Assembly (NCBI RefSeq): GCF_019237615.1
Contig: NZ_JAFAGT010000021.1
Coordinates: 29,986-93,985, forward strand
Length of the DNA stretch: 64,000 bases
Reading direction: 5' to 3'
Origin: Roseateles sp.
GTDB lineage: Bacteria > Pseudomonadota > Gammaproteobacteria > Burkholderiales > Burkholderiaceae_C
The notes beneath the pieces were generated by a model, which was not told the DNA's origin, ran no database searches, and saw only the letters and a program-made list of their open reading frames with translations. The position numbers and the translations under genes were made by a program. Shown piece after piece: positions 1-9,401 of the stretch; position 1 is the first letter of the stretch; the number at the start of each line of letters is the position of its first letter.

Positions 1-2
1 AG

Positions 3-404
3 GAGCGCTTTGACCACTTCGTCGAATTCGCCGCCAGCGAGTTCGACGTGCCCATCGCGCTGATCTGCCTCGTCGACAGCGACCGCCAATGGTTCAAGGC
101 CAGTGTCGGCCTGGAGGCCTGCGAGACCTCGCGCGAGGTCTCCTTCTGCGGCCACACCATCGTGCAGCGCGAGCTCTTCGAGGTGCCGGACGCGACGCGG
201 GACCCGCGCTTCGCCGACAACCCCCTGGTCGCCGGCGCGCCCTTCATCCGCTTCTACATCGGCGCGCCGCTGACACTGGCCTGCGGCGCGACGATAGGCA
301 CGCTGTGCCTCATCGACACCCGGCCGCGCCACCTCGATGCGCTGGACCGCCGCATCCTGTGCACGCTGCGCGACCTCGTCGTCGCCGAGCTGGGCGCGCC
401 ATGA
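3..404 (+). CDS. GAF-domain protein, 5' end outside window
   Basis: The frame is open from the left edge, so the N-terminus is missing; 133 codons are visible. They form a single GAF-type sensor fold: a first strand reading ICLVDSDRQWF, a central SFCGHTI segment, the motif PDATRDPRF, and a closing strand around GAPL followed by GTLCLID. This SFCGHTI/PDATRDPRF pattern is typical of GAF domains attached to diguanylate cyclases or histidine kinases, but here the protein stops directly after the domain. The stop overlaps the next start (ATGA), so the two are probably co-translated. The ligand cannot be told from sequence. Confidence 0.8.
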   Translation, partial: ERFDHFVEFAASEFDVPIALICLVDSDRQWFKASVGLEACETSREVSFCGHTIVQRELFEVPDATRDPRFADNPLVAGAPFIRFYIGAPLTLACGATIGTLCLIDTRPRHLDALDRRILCTLRDLVVAELGAP

Positions 405-811
405 GCACCGTCGTCATGCCCAAGGGTCGGCTGTTGCTGATGGAGCCGCAGTTCGTGCTCAGGCGCACGGTGGCACTGCTGGCGCGGGACATGGGCCTGA
501 CCGACGTACTGGAGGCGACCAGCCCCGCCACGGCCGAGAAGCTACTGCACGAGCGCCGCTTCAATGCACTGCTGATCGCCATCGACGACGACGGCCAGGC
601 GCTGGAGCTTCTGCGCCAGCTGCGCGCCGGCAGCACCTCGCAGATCCCCGGCCTGCCGGTCGCGGCCACGGCGGCGAGCTGCGACATCGAACTCGTGCTG
701 CGGCTCAAGCAGCTCGACGTCTGCCGGCTGCTGCTCAAGCCCTTCAAGGTGCGCGGCATGCTGGACGCCATCTCCGCGCTGGGCGCCCCGGCGCCGTGGC
801 CCGAGCCCTGA
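401..811 (+). CDS. Degenerate response-regulator receiver-like protein
   Basis: A 136-residue single-domain protein with the alternating strand/helix pattern of a CheY-like receiver. The first strand is LLLMEP, where the usual acidic pair is reduced to one Glu. The phosphoacceptor region reads LLIAIDDDG, and the conserved Lys lies in LLLKPF near residue 114. No output domain follows. It overlaps the upstream GAF gene by 4 bases (ATGA), so a GAF sensor and a receiver-like partner appear to be made together. Whether Asp is phosphorylated is uncertain because the acidic pocket is incomplete. Confidence 0.6.
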   Translation: MSTVVMPKGRLLLMEPQFVLRRTVALLARDMGLTDVLEATSPATAEKLLHERRFNALLIAIDDDGQALELLRQLRAGSTSQIPGLPVAATAASCDIELVLRLKQLDVCRLLLKPFKVRGMLDAISALGAPAPWPEP

Positions 812-879
812 TAAAGCCCCTGCGACACCCGCTTTTGCGGACACCACCGCGGCGGCGCGGGCCTAGCATCGGCCCAGCC

Positions 880-1434
880 ATGCGCCACCCCGCCCTCTTC
901 ACCGCCGCTCTGCTGGCCTCGCTGCTGGCCGGCTGCGGCACGCCCAGCCAGCCGTTGCCCATGGCTGTCACGGCCGCGGGCGCACTGCAGATCCGAGGCT
1001 GGGTGCCGCAGGCGCTGAAGGCGCAGGTCGCCCTCGCCGCGGTGACGGGCGGCCAGGAGACCGGGCGCTGGTGGGGCTCCAAGGTCAGCGCCGTGGCGCT
1101 GCAGCTGGCGCTGGACGACTCCCTGTATGCCGTCGGCATGAAGCCGCCCTCGCCCGAGACCGCGCCACGCTTCGAGCTGCAGGCCGAACTGCTGCAGCTG
1201 GACCAACCCGTGCTGCCGGTCGCCGGCGTGTCGGTCGGCGTCGCCGTGCGCTACACGCTGGTCGACAAAACGGACGGCAAGACGATCTACCAGCGCCGCA
1301 TCGCCAGCAGCGACGAGGCCCGTTTCAGCGAAGCCCTCGTGTCGCCCAACGAGCGGCTGCGCATCGCCAACGAGCGCGCGCTGCGCGCCAACATCGAGAT
1401 GCTGCTGCGCGACCTCGTCACGCTGCGCCCCTGA
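880..1434 (+). CDS. Uncharacterised lipoprotein (YajG-like size)
   Basis: 184 residues with a lipoprotein signal: MRHPALF, a hydrophobic stretch and the lipobox SLLAGC, with Cys near residue 18. The mature part is a compact mixed alpha/beta domain without recognisable catalytic motifs. Residues after the signal (QIRGWVPQ, GRWWGSKVS, then VSVGVAVRYTLVD) suggest a small outer-membrane lipoprotein domain. The start was chosen because it gives an exact signal peptide; the same frame is open upstream but is only shadow there. The 3' end overlaps the convergent MFS gene by 17 bases. The function is not recognised. Confidence 0.7.
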   Translation: MRHPALFTAALLASLLAGCGTPSQPLPMAVTAAGALQIRGWVPQALKAQVALAAVTGGQETGRWWGSKVSAVALQLALDDSLYAVGMKPPSPETAPRFELQAELLQLDQPVLPVAGVSVGVAVRYTLVDKTDGKTIYQRRIASSDEARFSEALVSPNERLRIANERALRANIEMLLRDLVTLRP

Positions 1435-2677
1435 CCTCGTGCCGGCGACGCCCGGCGGCCCACCACAGCAACAGCGAGAAGACGAAGCCCGCCACGCTGG
1501 TTAGGCCGAAGAACCACATCATGGCGTCGTAGCCCGCCGGGTTGGCCGCGCCCGCGCCGGCCTGATCGTTGAGCCAGCCGGCCGCCATGTTCGCGCCGCT
1601 GATGCCTGCGTTCTGCACCACCCACATCAGCCCGATGGCCGTGCCGAAGCGATGGGGAGCGACCAGCTTGCTCGTCAGCGGCCACATGACAGCCGGCACG
1701 AGGGAGTAGCTGATGCCGATCAGCGCCGTCGGCACCCACAGGCTCCAATCCGTCAGTGCCAGCACGGCCAGCGCCACCGGCAGCAGCAGCGCGCCGAAGG
1801 CGAGGAAGGGCGCGTAGCGGCGCAGGCGGTCGCACATCCAGCCGAAGACTGGTGTCGCGAACACGGCGGCGAGGAAGACATAGCTGTTCATCTCCCCGGC
1901 AGCGGCCAGGTCCAGTCCATGGGCGTGCTGGAAATACTTGATCGAGAAGGTGCTGCGGAAGGCCAGGATGACCGAGTACCACAGCACGCACAGCGCCAGC
2001 AGATACCAGTAGGCGCGGCCGAAATGCAGCAGGTCGCGCCAGGCGAACTGCTCCGCCGACTTGCCGGTGGGCAACAGGCCGGCGCGACGCGGGCCGCGGT
2101 CCACCCACCAATAGGCAAGGGCCGCCGCGAAGGCCAGGGCCGCGATCGCGGCGGCGATGACCAGCGGCGGCTGCCAGCCCTGGGCATAGGCGGCGGCGAA
2201 CCAGGTCGGCGACATGTCGGCGCCGTAGGAGCCCATGCGGCCCACGGCCAGCTCCACGCCCATCGCGAGCGCGAGGCTGCGGCCACCGAAGTAGTCGGCC
2301 ACGGCGGCCAGCGTCGCGATGTTGAAGGTCTCGGCGCCAATGCCGAACAGCAGCCGGCCCGCGGCCATGCCGGCGAAGTCCGGGCTGAAGGCCGTCAGCG
2401 CCGCGCCGAGCGCGCAGATGCCGGCCGTGATCAACGTCATGCGCGCCGCGCCGAAGCGGTCCACCAGCACGCCGCCGACGAGGATGAGGACGACGTTGGG
2501 CAGGCTGTAGATCGCGTTCAGCAACGCGATCTGCGTGTCGGCGAAGCCGCGCTGCTGCTGCAGCAGATCGGCCACGGGGCCGATGGAGTCGTAGACGTAG
2601 AAGTTGCCGAACAGCGAGATCGCCACCAGCAAGCCGACGATCCAGGCCGTGGCCCGGGGCGGTTGCACGGCGCTCAC
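1418..2677 (-). CDS. MFS transporter
   Basis: A 419-residue inner-membrane protein with about 12 hydrophobic segments in two halves, separated by a hydrophilic loop near residue 200 (DRGPRRAGLLPTGK). The loop between helices 2 and 3 carries the MFS signature as GGVLVDRFGAARM, so it is a proton- or solute-coupled secondary carrier. Its start overlaps the stop of the upstream tricorn-like protease by 4 bases, so the two are translationally coupled. A role in importing oligopeptides or small products made by that protease is an inference from coupling alone; it resembles MFSD1-type carriers only loosely. Confidence 0.85.
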   Translation of the reverse strand: MSAVQPPRATAWIVGLLVAISLFGNFYVYDSIGPVADLLQQQRGFADTQIALLNAIYSLPNVVLILVGGVLVDRFGAARMTLITAGICALGAALTAFSPDFAGMAAGRLLFGIGAETFNIATLAAVADYFGGRSLALAMGVELAVGRMGSYGADMSPTWFAAAYAQGWQPPLVIAAAIAALAFAAALAYWWVDRGPRRAGLLPTGKSAEQFAWRDLLHFGRAYWYLLALCVLWYSVILAFRSTFSIKYFQHAHGLDLAAAGEMNSYVFLAAVFATPVFGWMCDRLRRYAPFLAFGALLLPVALAVLALTDWSLWVPTALIGISYSLVPAVMWPLTSKLVAPHRFGTAIGLMWVVQNAGISGANMAAGWLNDQAGAGAANPAGYDAMMWFFGLTSVAGFVFSLLLWWAAGRRRHEVRGAA

Positions 2678-5600
2678 TTGCCGAGCAGCGACTTCACGGC
2701 CGCTTCCAGTTGCTGGTCCTCGCCGGCGTCCAGCCTGGCCTTGTCATTGGGCACAAGGAGGTCCGGCGTGATCAGGGCGCGCTCCATGAACTCGCCGTTC
2801 TGCGCGCGGAAGCCCACCTGCGGGATGCCGAAGACGGTGGCGCCGTCCTGCAGCGTCTCCCACCAGACGGCGGTGCCGGTACCGGCCACCGGCATGCCGA
2901 TGAGCTTGCCGATGCCGAGATGCTTGTAGGTCCACGGGAACAGGTGGGCGTCGGAATAGTTGCTCTCGCTGATCAGCACGACCGAAGGCTTGACCCATTT
3001 GCCGACCGGCTCCCAGCCCAGGCTCTGGCCACGCGGCAGGAACTCCAGGTACTTCTTGCCGGACAGCAGCGTGGCCAGCTCATCGTGCAGGTTGCCGCCG
3101 CCGTTGAAGCGGGTGTCGACGATGAGGGCTTCCTTGCCGCTGGCACGGCCCAGCGCCTCGCCATAGGTCTGGCGGTAGCTCGCGTCGTCCATGCCGCGCA
3201 CATGCACGTAGCCCAGGCGGCCGCCGGAGAGCTTGTCCACCAACGCTCGTTCCTGGCGCACCCAACGCTTGTAGAGCAGCTCGCGCTCGGCGCCCTGGCT
3301 GATGGCCTTGAGCGCCTGCTCGAAGCGCTTGCCGCTGGCCGGGTCCAGCACCTCCAGCACGACCTGCTTGCCGGCCTTCAGGTTGAGCATGGAATCGAAC
3401 TCGGCGCCGGCCGCGATGGCCTCGCCGTCGATGGACTCGATGATCATGCCGGCCTTGAGTCTGGCGGTGGCCGTGTCCAGCGGGCCACCCTCGATGACCT
3501 CGCCCACCTTGACGCCCGCGCCCTGGTGGGCCGGCTCGTAGAACAGGCCCAGGGCCGCCGTCGCGTCGCCGCGCGGCGCGGGGCGATAGCTGCCGCCGGT
3601 GTGCGAGACGTTGAGCTCGCCCAGCATCTCGCTCAGCAGCTCGGCGAAATCGACGCCGTCGGCCACGAAGGGCAGCTGGCGTTCGTAGACCTCGCGGTAG
3701 CCAGCCCAGTCAACGCCGCCCATGTCGCTGACATAGAGCTTCTCGTAGGTCTGGCGCCAGACATGGTCGAACATCTGCGCGCGCTCGGCCGTGTGATCGA
3801 TGCGCAGCTCGGCCGTGAACTTGAGCGCCTCGGTCTTCACGTCGCCCTTGCCGTCGTCACCGGGCAGCTTGAACTTCTGCACCTTGCCGCCGGTCATGAC
3901 GAACCCCGTCGAGCCCTTGGCGTCCAGCGCCAGGCTGACCGCCTCGATGCGGCCGCCGGGCAGGGAGGCCAGGCGGCGGCCCTCCTTCTCTCGCAGGCGC
4001 ACCTGCCACAGCTCATGCCCTTCCTCGGTCTTGACGACGTAGAACAGCTGCTCGCCGTCCGGCGTCATCGCGTAGTCCTTGATGTCGCCCGACACCGTGG
4101 TCAGGCGCGCCGTGCGGTTCTCCAGGCCCTCGAGCTCGACGACGACAGGCTTGGGCGGCTCGGGCTTCGGCTCTTCCTGCTTGGCGTCCTTCCTGCCCCC
4201 GTCCTTCTTGTCGTCCTTCTTCTCGTCCTCCTCGCGCTTCTTCAGCTGGGCATACTCGGCCTTGTCGAGCCGGTAGCGGTCGAAGGCAGCGCGGGTCAGG
4301 AACATCGCGTAGACGTCGGCGTCGTTGCGCGCGCCGCCGCCATTGCCGTGCAGGCCATGGCGGTCGGAGGTCCAGATCATCATCTGGCCCTGGCGCGCGA
4401 ACAGCGGGCGCACGTCCTCATAGCCGCTGTGAGTCAGGTTGACCAGCTTGCCGCTGCCGTCGGCCGGCACCACGCCCACCTCCTGGCCCCAGCGGTTGCG
4501 GTCCACGAACTGCACCAGCAGGCTCTTGCCGTCGGGCGCCCAGTCGAACCACTGGTCGCCGTCCTCGTAGGAGTAGTTGAAGTCGCTGGACAGCACCTGG
4601 CGCGTCTTGCCGCTGGCGACATCCAGCACATGCAGCGCCGCGCGGTCCTGAAGATAGGCCACCTGCTTGCCGTCCGGCGAGTAGCGTGGCTGGAAGTTCT
4701 GGTGGGCGTTCTGCAGCAGCACCTGGGTCGTCACGCGCGGCGCGTTGAAGAAGCCAGGCACGGCCTTCTTGTCGCCGACGATCGCCGCCTCGCACAGGCT
4801 CCACCGACCGTTCTGCTCGCAGGCGTAGAGCAGCTTGCGGCCGTCGGGACTGAAGCTGACCGAGCGCTTCTGGCCCGGGCCGTCGGTGATGCGGCGCGTG
4901 TTGCCGAACTCGCTCGATGCGACGAAGACCTGGCCACGCACGACGACGGCGACCTCGCTGCCGTCGGGACTGACGGCCATGTCGGTGGCGCCCTCGGACA
5001 GCTTGAGGTTCTCGACACGCGGCGCCAGCGCGTCGGCCGCGATGCCGACGCCGACCTTCTGCGGCGCGGCCTCGTCGCCGGCCATCGTGTAGAGCTCGCC
5101 GTCGTAGCCGAAGCTCAGCGTGCCGTCGTCCGCGACGGACAGGAAGCGCACCGGGTTCTTCGTGAAGCGGGTGATCTGCCGCGCCGCCTCCGGGCGCTCC
5201 AGCGGCATCTTCCAGACATTGAAGGAACCGCTCTTCTCGCTGAGGTAGTAGACCGACTTCTCGTCTGGCGACCAGACCGGGTTGCGGTTCTCGCCGCCGG
5301 TGGCGGTCAGCTTGCGGTGCTGGCCGCTCCTGGCGTCCCACAGCCAGAGGTCGCGCGCCACCGGCGAGACATGGTGCTTGCGGAAGTTGTTCTCATAGCC
5401 CTTCCAGTCCTCGTAGACGAGCTGGCTGCCGGCCTTGTTGTAGCGCCCGGCCAGGGCCGGCTCGCTGAAGACCTGCTCGGGCCGGCGGCCGCCGTCGATG
5501 CCGACCCGGTAGAGCTCGCCCAGGGCCGGCGACGGGAAGGCCATGCTGGTGCGTGCGTCCTGGCGCGCGGCCGAGAACAGCACCGCCTGGCCATCCGGGG

Positions 5601-5967
5601 TGAAGGCGATGGGCGTCTCGGACGCCGAATGCGTCGTCAGCCGCCGCGACGGCCCGCCCTCGGCGGCAACGAGGAAGACGTCGTTGTTGCCGTAGACGTC
5701 GGCCGCATAGGCCAGCAGCCTGCCGTCGGGCGACCAGACCGGCGCCGTGACATGGTTGCCGTTGGCCACCAGCAGCCGCGCCGTGCCGCCCACGGCGGGC
5801 ACCACGTAGAGGTTGCCCTCGAAGGTGAAGGCGATCTGCCTGCCGTCCGGAGAGATGCTGGACTGGCGCAACCACAGCGGCTGCGTCACGGGGCCCAGCG
5901 GGGCGGCGGCGAAAGCGCAGAGAGCGGTCGACAGCGCCAGGGCGGCGCCCGCGAGTTTGAAACGCAT
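2674..5967 (-). CDS. Tricorn-like S41 protease with beta-propeller
   Basis: 1097 residues with an N-terminal signal peptide (MRFKLAGAALAL... ending CAFAAAP), so exported. Residues ~30-560 hold repeated SPDG-type WD40/TolB propeller blades (ISPDGRQIAF, WSPDGRLLAY, FSPDGRKLLY). A Lys/Asp/Glu-rich linker lies at ~575-605. Then come a tricorn C1-like domain, a PDZ domain (~800-880) and an S41 catalytic domain. The likely nucleophile is Ser1005 in SESNYSDA, with His in NVSHTGG (~770) and a Glu in QNGEFME as candidate partners, following archaeal tricorn. It probably trims peptides in the periplasm. The MFS gene follows with a 4-base overlap. Confidence 0.9.
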   Translation of the reverse strand: MRFKLAGAALALSTALCAFAAAPLGPVTQPLWLRQSSISPDGRQIAFTFEGNLYVVPAVGGTARLLVANGNHVTAPVWSPDGRLLAYAADVYGNNDVFLVAAEGGPSRRLTTHSASETPIAFTPDGQAVLFSAARQDARTSMAFPSPALGELYRVGIDGGRRPEQVFSEPALAGRYNKAGSQLVYEDWKGYENNFRKHHVSPVARDLWLWDARSGQHRKLTATGGENRNPVWSPDEKSVYYLSEKSGSFNVWKMPLERPEAARQITRFTKNPVRFLSVADDGTLSFGYDGELYTMAGDEAAPQKVGVGIAADALAPRVENLKLSEGATDMAVSPDGSEVAVVVRGQVFVASSEFGNTRRITDGPGQKRSVSFSPDGRKLLYACEQNGRWSLCEAAIVGDKKAVPGFFNAPRVTTQVLLQNAHQNFQPRYSPDGKQVAYLQDRAALHVLDVASGKTRQVLSSDFNYSYEDGDQWFDWAPDGKSLLVQFVDRNRWGQEVGVVPADGSGKLVNLTHSGYEDVRPLFARQGQMMIWTSDRHGLHGNGGGARNDADVYAMFLTRAAFDRYRLDKAEYAQLKKREEDEKKDDKKDGGRKDAKQEEPKPEPPKPVVVELEGLENRTARLTTVSGDIKDYAMTPDGEQLFYVVKTEEGHELWQVRLREKEGRRLASLPGGRIEAVSLALDAKGSTGFVMTGGKVQKFKLPGDDGKGDVKTEALKFTAELRIDHTAERAQMFDHVWRQTYEKLYVSDMGGVDWAGYREVYERQLPFVADGVDFAELLSEMLGELNVSHTGGSYRPAPRGDATAALGLFYEPAHQGAGVKVGEVIEGGPLDTATARLKAGMIIESIDGEAIAAGAEFDSMLNLKAGKQVVLEVLDPASGKRFEQALKAISQGAERELLYKRWVRQERALVDKLSGGRLGYVHVRGMDDASYRQTYGEALGRASGKEALIVDTRFNGGGNLHDELATLLSGKKYLEFLPRGQSLGWEPVGKWVKPSVVLISESNYSDAHLFPWTYKHLGIGKLIGMPVAGTGTAVWWETLQDGATVFGIPQVGFRAQNGEFMERALITPDLLVPNDKARLDAGEDQQLEAAVKSLLGK

Positions 5968-6043
5968 GGCAGGGCGGAAATGAGGCTGAGGCCAGCGAGT
6001 CTAGGAGTCTCGCTTCGCAGCGCGGAAAGTCACCGCCCGTGGA

Positions 6044-6841
6044 TTACCCCAGCTTGCGATGGGCCAGCGCCGGCAACTGCTGGCGCACCTGGGTCAGGCG
6101 TGCCGGGTCCACCTCGGCGACGACGACGCCCTCGCCCTCCGCCAGCACGCTGAGCACCTGGCCCCAGGGGTCGACAACCATGCTGTGGCCCCAGGTGCGG
6201 CGGCCGTTGGCATGCTGGCCGCCCTGGGCGGGTGCGACGACATAGCACTGATTCTCGACCGCGCGGGCACGCAGCAGCAGCTCCCAATGGGCCTGGCCGG
6301 TCGTGTAGGTGAAGGCGGCCGGCACGGCCAGCAGGTGGCAGCCGGCATAGCTGCGGTAGAGCTCGGGGAAGCGCAGGTCGTAGCAGACCGACAGGCCCAC
6401 GCGCAGGCCGCCGGCCTCGAAGGCGGTCGGCTGGCTGCCTGGCTCCAGCACGCGGCCCTCGTCATAGCTCTCGCGGCCGTTGTCGAAGGCGAAGAGGTGG
6501 ATCTTGTCGTAGCGCGCGACGCGCTCGCCGGCTGGCGAGAACACCAGCGTCGAATTGCGCACGCGCTCGGCCGTAGCCGACCTGATGGGCAGCGTGCCGC
6601 CGATGATCCACAGGCCCAGGTCGCGCGCCGCCGCGGCCAGCATGGCCTGGATGGGGCCGCTGCCCTCCGCCTCGGCCAGGGCCAGCTTGTCGCCGTCCTG
6701 CAGCCCCATCAGGCAGAAGTACTCGGGCAGGGCCGCCAGCTCGGCGCCGCGGCGGGCGGCGTCCTCCAGCAGGCGGCGGGCGGCGGCGAGGTTGGCGGCC
6801 ACATCGGGGCCGGAGACCATCTGGACGGCTGCGATCTTCAT
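6044..6841 (-). CDS. Carbon-nitrogen hydrolase, Nit1/Nit2-type amidase
   Basis: A 265-residue cytoplasmic enzyme of the nitrilase superfamily. The catalytic Glu-Lys-Cys triad is readable: Glu in LPEYF (~40), Lys in YDKIHLF (~114) and Cys in SVCYDLRFPE (~153). The length and motifs match the Nit branch, which hydrolyses the amide of deaminated glutathione (Nit1) or of 2-oxo-acid amides (Nit2, omega-amidase). In many betaproteobacteria this gene sits beside the yhdP/asmA-like gene. Here that gene is 5 kb away, so the usual neighbourhood is split. Nothing in sequence separates the Nit1 and Nit2 activities. Confidence 0.88.
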   Translation of the reverse strand: MKIAAVQMVSGPDVAANLAAARRLLEDAARRGAELAALPEYFCLMGLQDGDKLALAEAEGSGPIQAMLAAAARDLGLWIIGGTLPIRSATAERVRNSTLVFSPAGERVARYDKIHLFAFDNGRESYDEGRVLEPGSQPTAFEAGGLRVGLSVCYDLRFPELYRSYAGCHLLAVPAAFTYTTGQAHWELLLRARAVENQCYVVAPAQGGQHANGRRTWGHSMVVDPWGQVLSVLAEGEGVVVAEVDPARLTQVRQQLPALAHRKLG

Positions 6842-7029
6842 GGTCCCGATGCTAGTTCACCCTCTCGTCAGCGGATGTGTATTCATCGGCCGGACGCAAT
6901 ACTCATCCCCCACCTCACGCCGTTCATCGCAAGTCCGTTCCAGCCGCCGCCCTGGCTCCGCACAGTGGCGCCGCGGTGCCTTCAAGCGCGCGACCCCTCG
7001 CGCTGCATCCGCGCTCATGGACGGCTGCG

Positions 7030-8325
7030 ATGAAGCGATCTTTCGTGACGATGAATCCCATGGTCTGGATGCTGTTCTGCATGATGTCGATTGCGGCCGG
7101 CTGCGGTGGTTCTGCCGGGGTGGAGGCCGAGCCGGTGGTCATAGGCGCCGGAACGCCCAACGCCGTCTCGGCCTGGAACGAGGCGGCGACCACCACCGTG
7201 AACCAGCCGAATGCCGCTGCCGGCACCCCGGAGGAGATGCAATCGGTGTACGCCGTCGACCTGGCCAGCGTCCACGTGGCCATGTATGACGCCGCCGTCG
7301 CGATCGCCGGCGGCCACCAGCCCTTCTACGTGACGCCCCGGGCGCGCGCCGACGGCGCCTCGCCGGAGGCCGCCATCGCCGCGGCGGCCTATGGCGTTCT
7401 CAGGGGCTTGTTCCCGAGCCGGGCTGCCTTCTACCAGCCGGTCTACGACGCCCAGCTCGCCGCGCTGCCGGACGGCGACGCCAAGCAGCAGGGGCTGGCG
7501 CTGGGCGCCGAGGTGGCCGCCGGCGTGCTGGCCGCACGCGCCAACGACGGCCGCATGACGCCGCTGGCCCCATTCGTCGCCGGCACCGGCCCGGGCCAGT
7601 TCCGCGGCCCCGCCCTGGTGGGCCGTTCCTACCCCTTCATCCGGCCGTTCGCGCTGGACGCCGCGGCCCAGTTCCGCCCGGCGGGCGCGCCGGCACTGGT
7701 CAGCGCGCAGTACGCGGCCGACTACGCCGAGACCCGCGCCCTCGGCGGCAGCGCGAGCACGTCGCGCAGCGCCGAGCAGGCCACCGCCGCCCGCTTTCAT
7801 AGCGAGCCGCCCTCCGCCTTCTGGCCGCGCAATCTGCGCCGCTTCGTGATGACGGAGCGCCCGCTGGCGGAGCAGGCCCGCCTGGGCGCGCTGCTGTGGG
7901 TCACGCATGCGGACGCGACCATTGCCTGCTTCGAGGCCAAGTACCACTTCCTCGCGTGGCGCCCCTTCAGCGCCATCAACCTCGGCGACACCGACGGCAA
8001 CGACGCCACCGCCGCCGACGCCGCCTGGACGCCCTTGCTGCCCACGCCGCCGCACCCGGAGTACCCGGCCGCCCATGCCTGCGTGGCGGCTGCGGTGGCC
8101 CAGGCGCTGCGCCTTCACTTCGGCACGGCCCGGGTCAGCTACGACTTCGACAGCAAGGCCAGCGCCAGCACTCAGCACTATGCCGACGTCGAGGCCCTCC
8201 TCACCGACGTCACGACGGCGCGCATCGCCGGCGGCATGCATTTCCGCAGCGCCCTGGTCGACGGCGCCGTCCTCGGTCGCGGCGTCGCCGCCTGGACGTC
8301 GAACCGGCGCTTCCAGTCACGATGA
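7030..8325 (+). CDS. Vanadium-dependent haloperoxidase/PAP2-family lipoprotein
   Basis: 431 residues with a lipoprotein signal (FCMMSIAAGC), so membrane-anchored outside the cytoplasm. The vanadate/phosphate pocket of the haloperoxidase/PAP2 superfamily is clear: K-x6-RP as KYHFLAWRP, the second block as PEYPAAHAC where family members often have PSGH, and R-x5-H as RIAGGMH. Five of the six canonical ligand positions are kept; Ser of the second block is Ala. Activity may be halide oxidation or phosphatase. The TGA overlaps the start of the following histidine kinase (ATGA), so this enzyme is the first gene of a signalling operon. Confidence 0.85.
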   Translation: MKRSFVTMNPMVWMLFCMMSIAAGCGGSAGVEAEPVVIGAGTPNAVSAWNEAATTTVNQPNAAAGTPEEMQSVYAVDLASVHVAMYDAAVAIAGGHQPFYVTPRARADGASPEAAIAAAAYGVLRGLFPSRAAFYQPVYDAQLAALPDGDAKQQGLALGAEVAAGVLAARANDGRMTPLAPFVAGTGPGQFRGPALVGRSYPFIRPFALDAAAQFRPAGAPALVSAQYAADYAETRALGGSASTSRSAEQATAARFHSEPPSAFWPRNLRRFVMTERPLAEQARLGALLWVTHADATIACFEAKYHFLAWRPFSAINLGDTDGNDATAADAAWTPLLPTPPHPEYPAAHACVAAAVAQALRLHFGTARVSYDFDSKASASTQHYADVEALLTDVTTARIAGGMHFRSALVDGAVLGRGVAAWTSNRRFQSR

Positions 8326-9401
8326 ACACCATGCCGGAACGCCTGCGCGAGGGCTGGCTGCGGCACCGGCGGTCCCTCGCGCTACTGGCCTTCTCGGCGT
8401 TCTACCTGTCGACTCAGATGCTGCTGCAGAGCCTGCTCTTCGAGTTCTGGACGCCTGCGGACATCGCGCAGGCCTGGCTGGACTACCTGCTGGAGCTGAC
8501 GCTGCTGGCACTGCTGCTGTACGGCGCCTACCTCGGCGTCGATGCGACCTGCACCCGTGCCGGGCGCTGGACGCGGCTGGCCTGGATGGCGCTGGCGCTC
8601 TACCTCGTCAGCTGGGCCTTCATGCTGGCCAACGCACTGTGGCGCAGCCGGCTGGCCGCGGTTCCCGATCTCTCGCTCTGCGCCGCCCTCGCCGGCCGGC
8701 TGGCCATCGTGCCGATCTACATCGTCGGCGTGCAGACGCTGTGGCAGCGCGCTCGCGAAATGGAAGCCCGAGAGTCCGATTCGCGGCAGTCCGCCGACGC
8801 GCTCGAGCGCGAGTCGCGGCGCATGCGGCTGCAGCTGCTGAAGGCGCAGATCGAACCGCATTTCCTGTTCAACACGCTGGCCAACATGCGCCAGCTGTAC
8901 CGCACCGACCCCGACCAGGCCGCGCCCGTCATGCGCAGCCTGCAGCGCTACCTGCGCGCCGCCTTGCCGCGCGTGCGCCGCGACGACGCGACGCTGGCCG
9001 ACGAGCTGGACCTCGTGCGTGCCTATCTGATGCTCGTCGCCATGCGCATGCCCGCGCGGCTGGCCTACCGCGTGCACGACGGCTCGGGCTGCGCGGCCCT
9101 GGTCTTCCCGGCCATGGTGGTGCTGACGCTGGTGGAGAACGCGATCCGCCACGGCATCGAGCCCTCGGCCGCCGGCGGCCGCGTCGACGTGACGGCCAGC
9201 ACCGCGCAGGGCTGGCTGTCCATCCGCGTGCGCGACGACGGTGTCGGCTTCGGCGCCGCCCAGATCGGCGGCAGCGGCGTCGGCCTGGCCAATGTGCGCC
9301 GCCAGCTGCAGGCCAGCTTCGGCACGCGCGCGCGGCTGCTGCTGGCCGAATGCGCGCCAGGCGTCGAGGCCACCCTCGTCGTGCCCATGGAGGGCGCATG
9401 A
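8322..9401 (+). CDS. LytS/AlgZ-type sensor histidine kinase
   Basis: 359 residues. Four hydrophobic segments lie in the first ~135 residues, followed by a short coiled coil rich in Glu/Arg. The His_kinase domain (phosphoacceptor in QIEPHFLFNTL, ~185) and a HATPase domain with N-box LVENAIRHG and G-box DDGVGFG follow. This is the architecture of kinases that phosphorylate LytTR response regulators, and such a regulator lies two genes downstream. It overlaps the haloperoxidase gene upstream and the pseudokinase gene downstream by 4 bases each, which implies strict co-translation. No periplasmic ligand domain is visible, so it probably senses the membrane or another membrane protein. Confidence 0.92.
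   Translation: MNTMPERLREGWLRHRRSLALLAFSAFYLSTQMLLQSLLFEFWTPADIAQAWLDYLLELTLLALLLYGAYLGVDATCTRAGRWTRLAWMALALYLVSWAFMLANALWRSRLAAVPDLSLCAALAGRLAIVPIYIVGVQTLWQRAREMEARESDSRQSADALERESRRMRLQLLKAQIEPHFLFNTLANMRQLYRTDPDQAAPVMRSLQRYLRAALPRVRRDDATLADELDLVRAYLMLVAMRMPARLAYRVHDGSGCAALVFPAMVVLTLVENAIRHGIEPSAAGGRVDVTASTAQGWLSIRVRDDGVGFGAAQIGGSGVGLANVRRQLQASFGTRARLLLAECAPGVEATLVVPMEGA

Noticed and set aside
2710..6153. A very long open frame on the plus strand opposite the tricorn-like protease
   Set aside because: It is an antisense shadow caused by high GC and biased codons; its composition (Ala, Arg, Leu, Val, His) lacks any domain, while the minus frame has clear propeller and protease motifs. Similar long shadows lie opposite lptD, leuS, maeB, glnE and yhdP.
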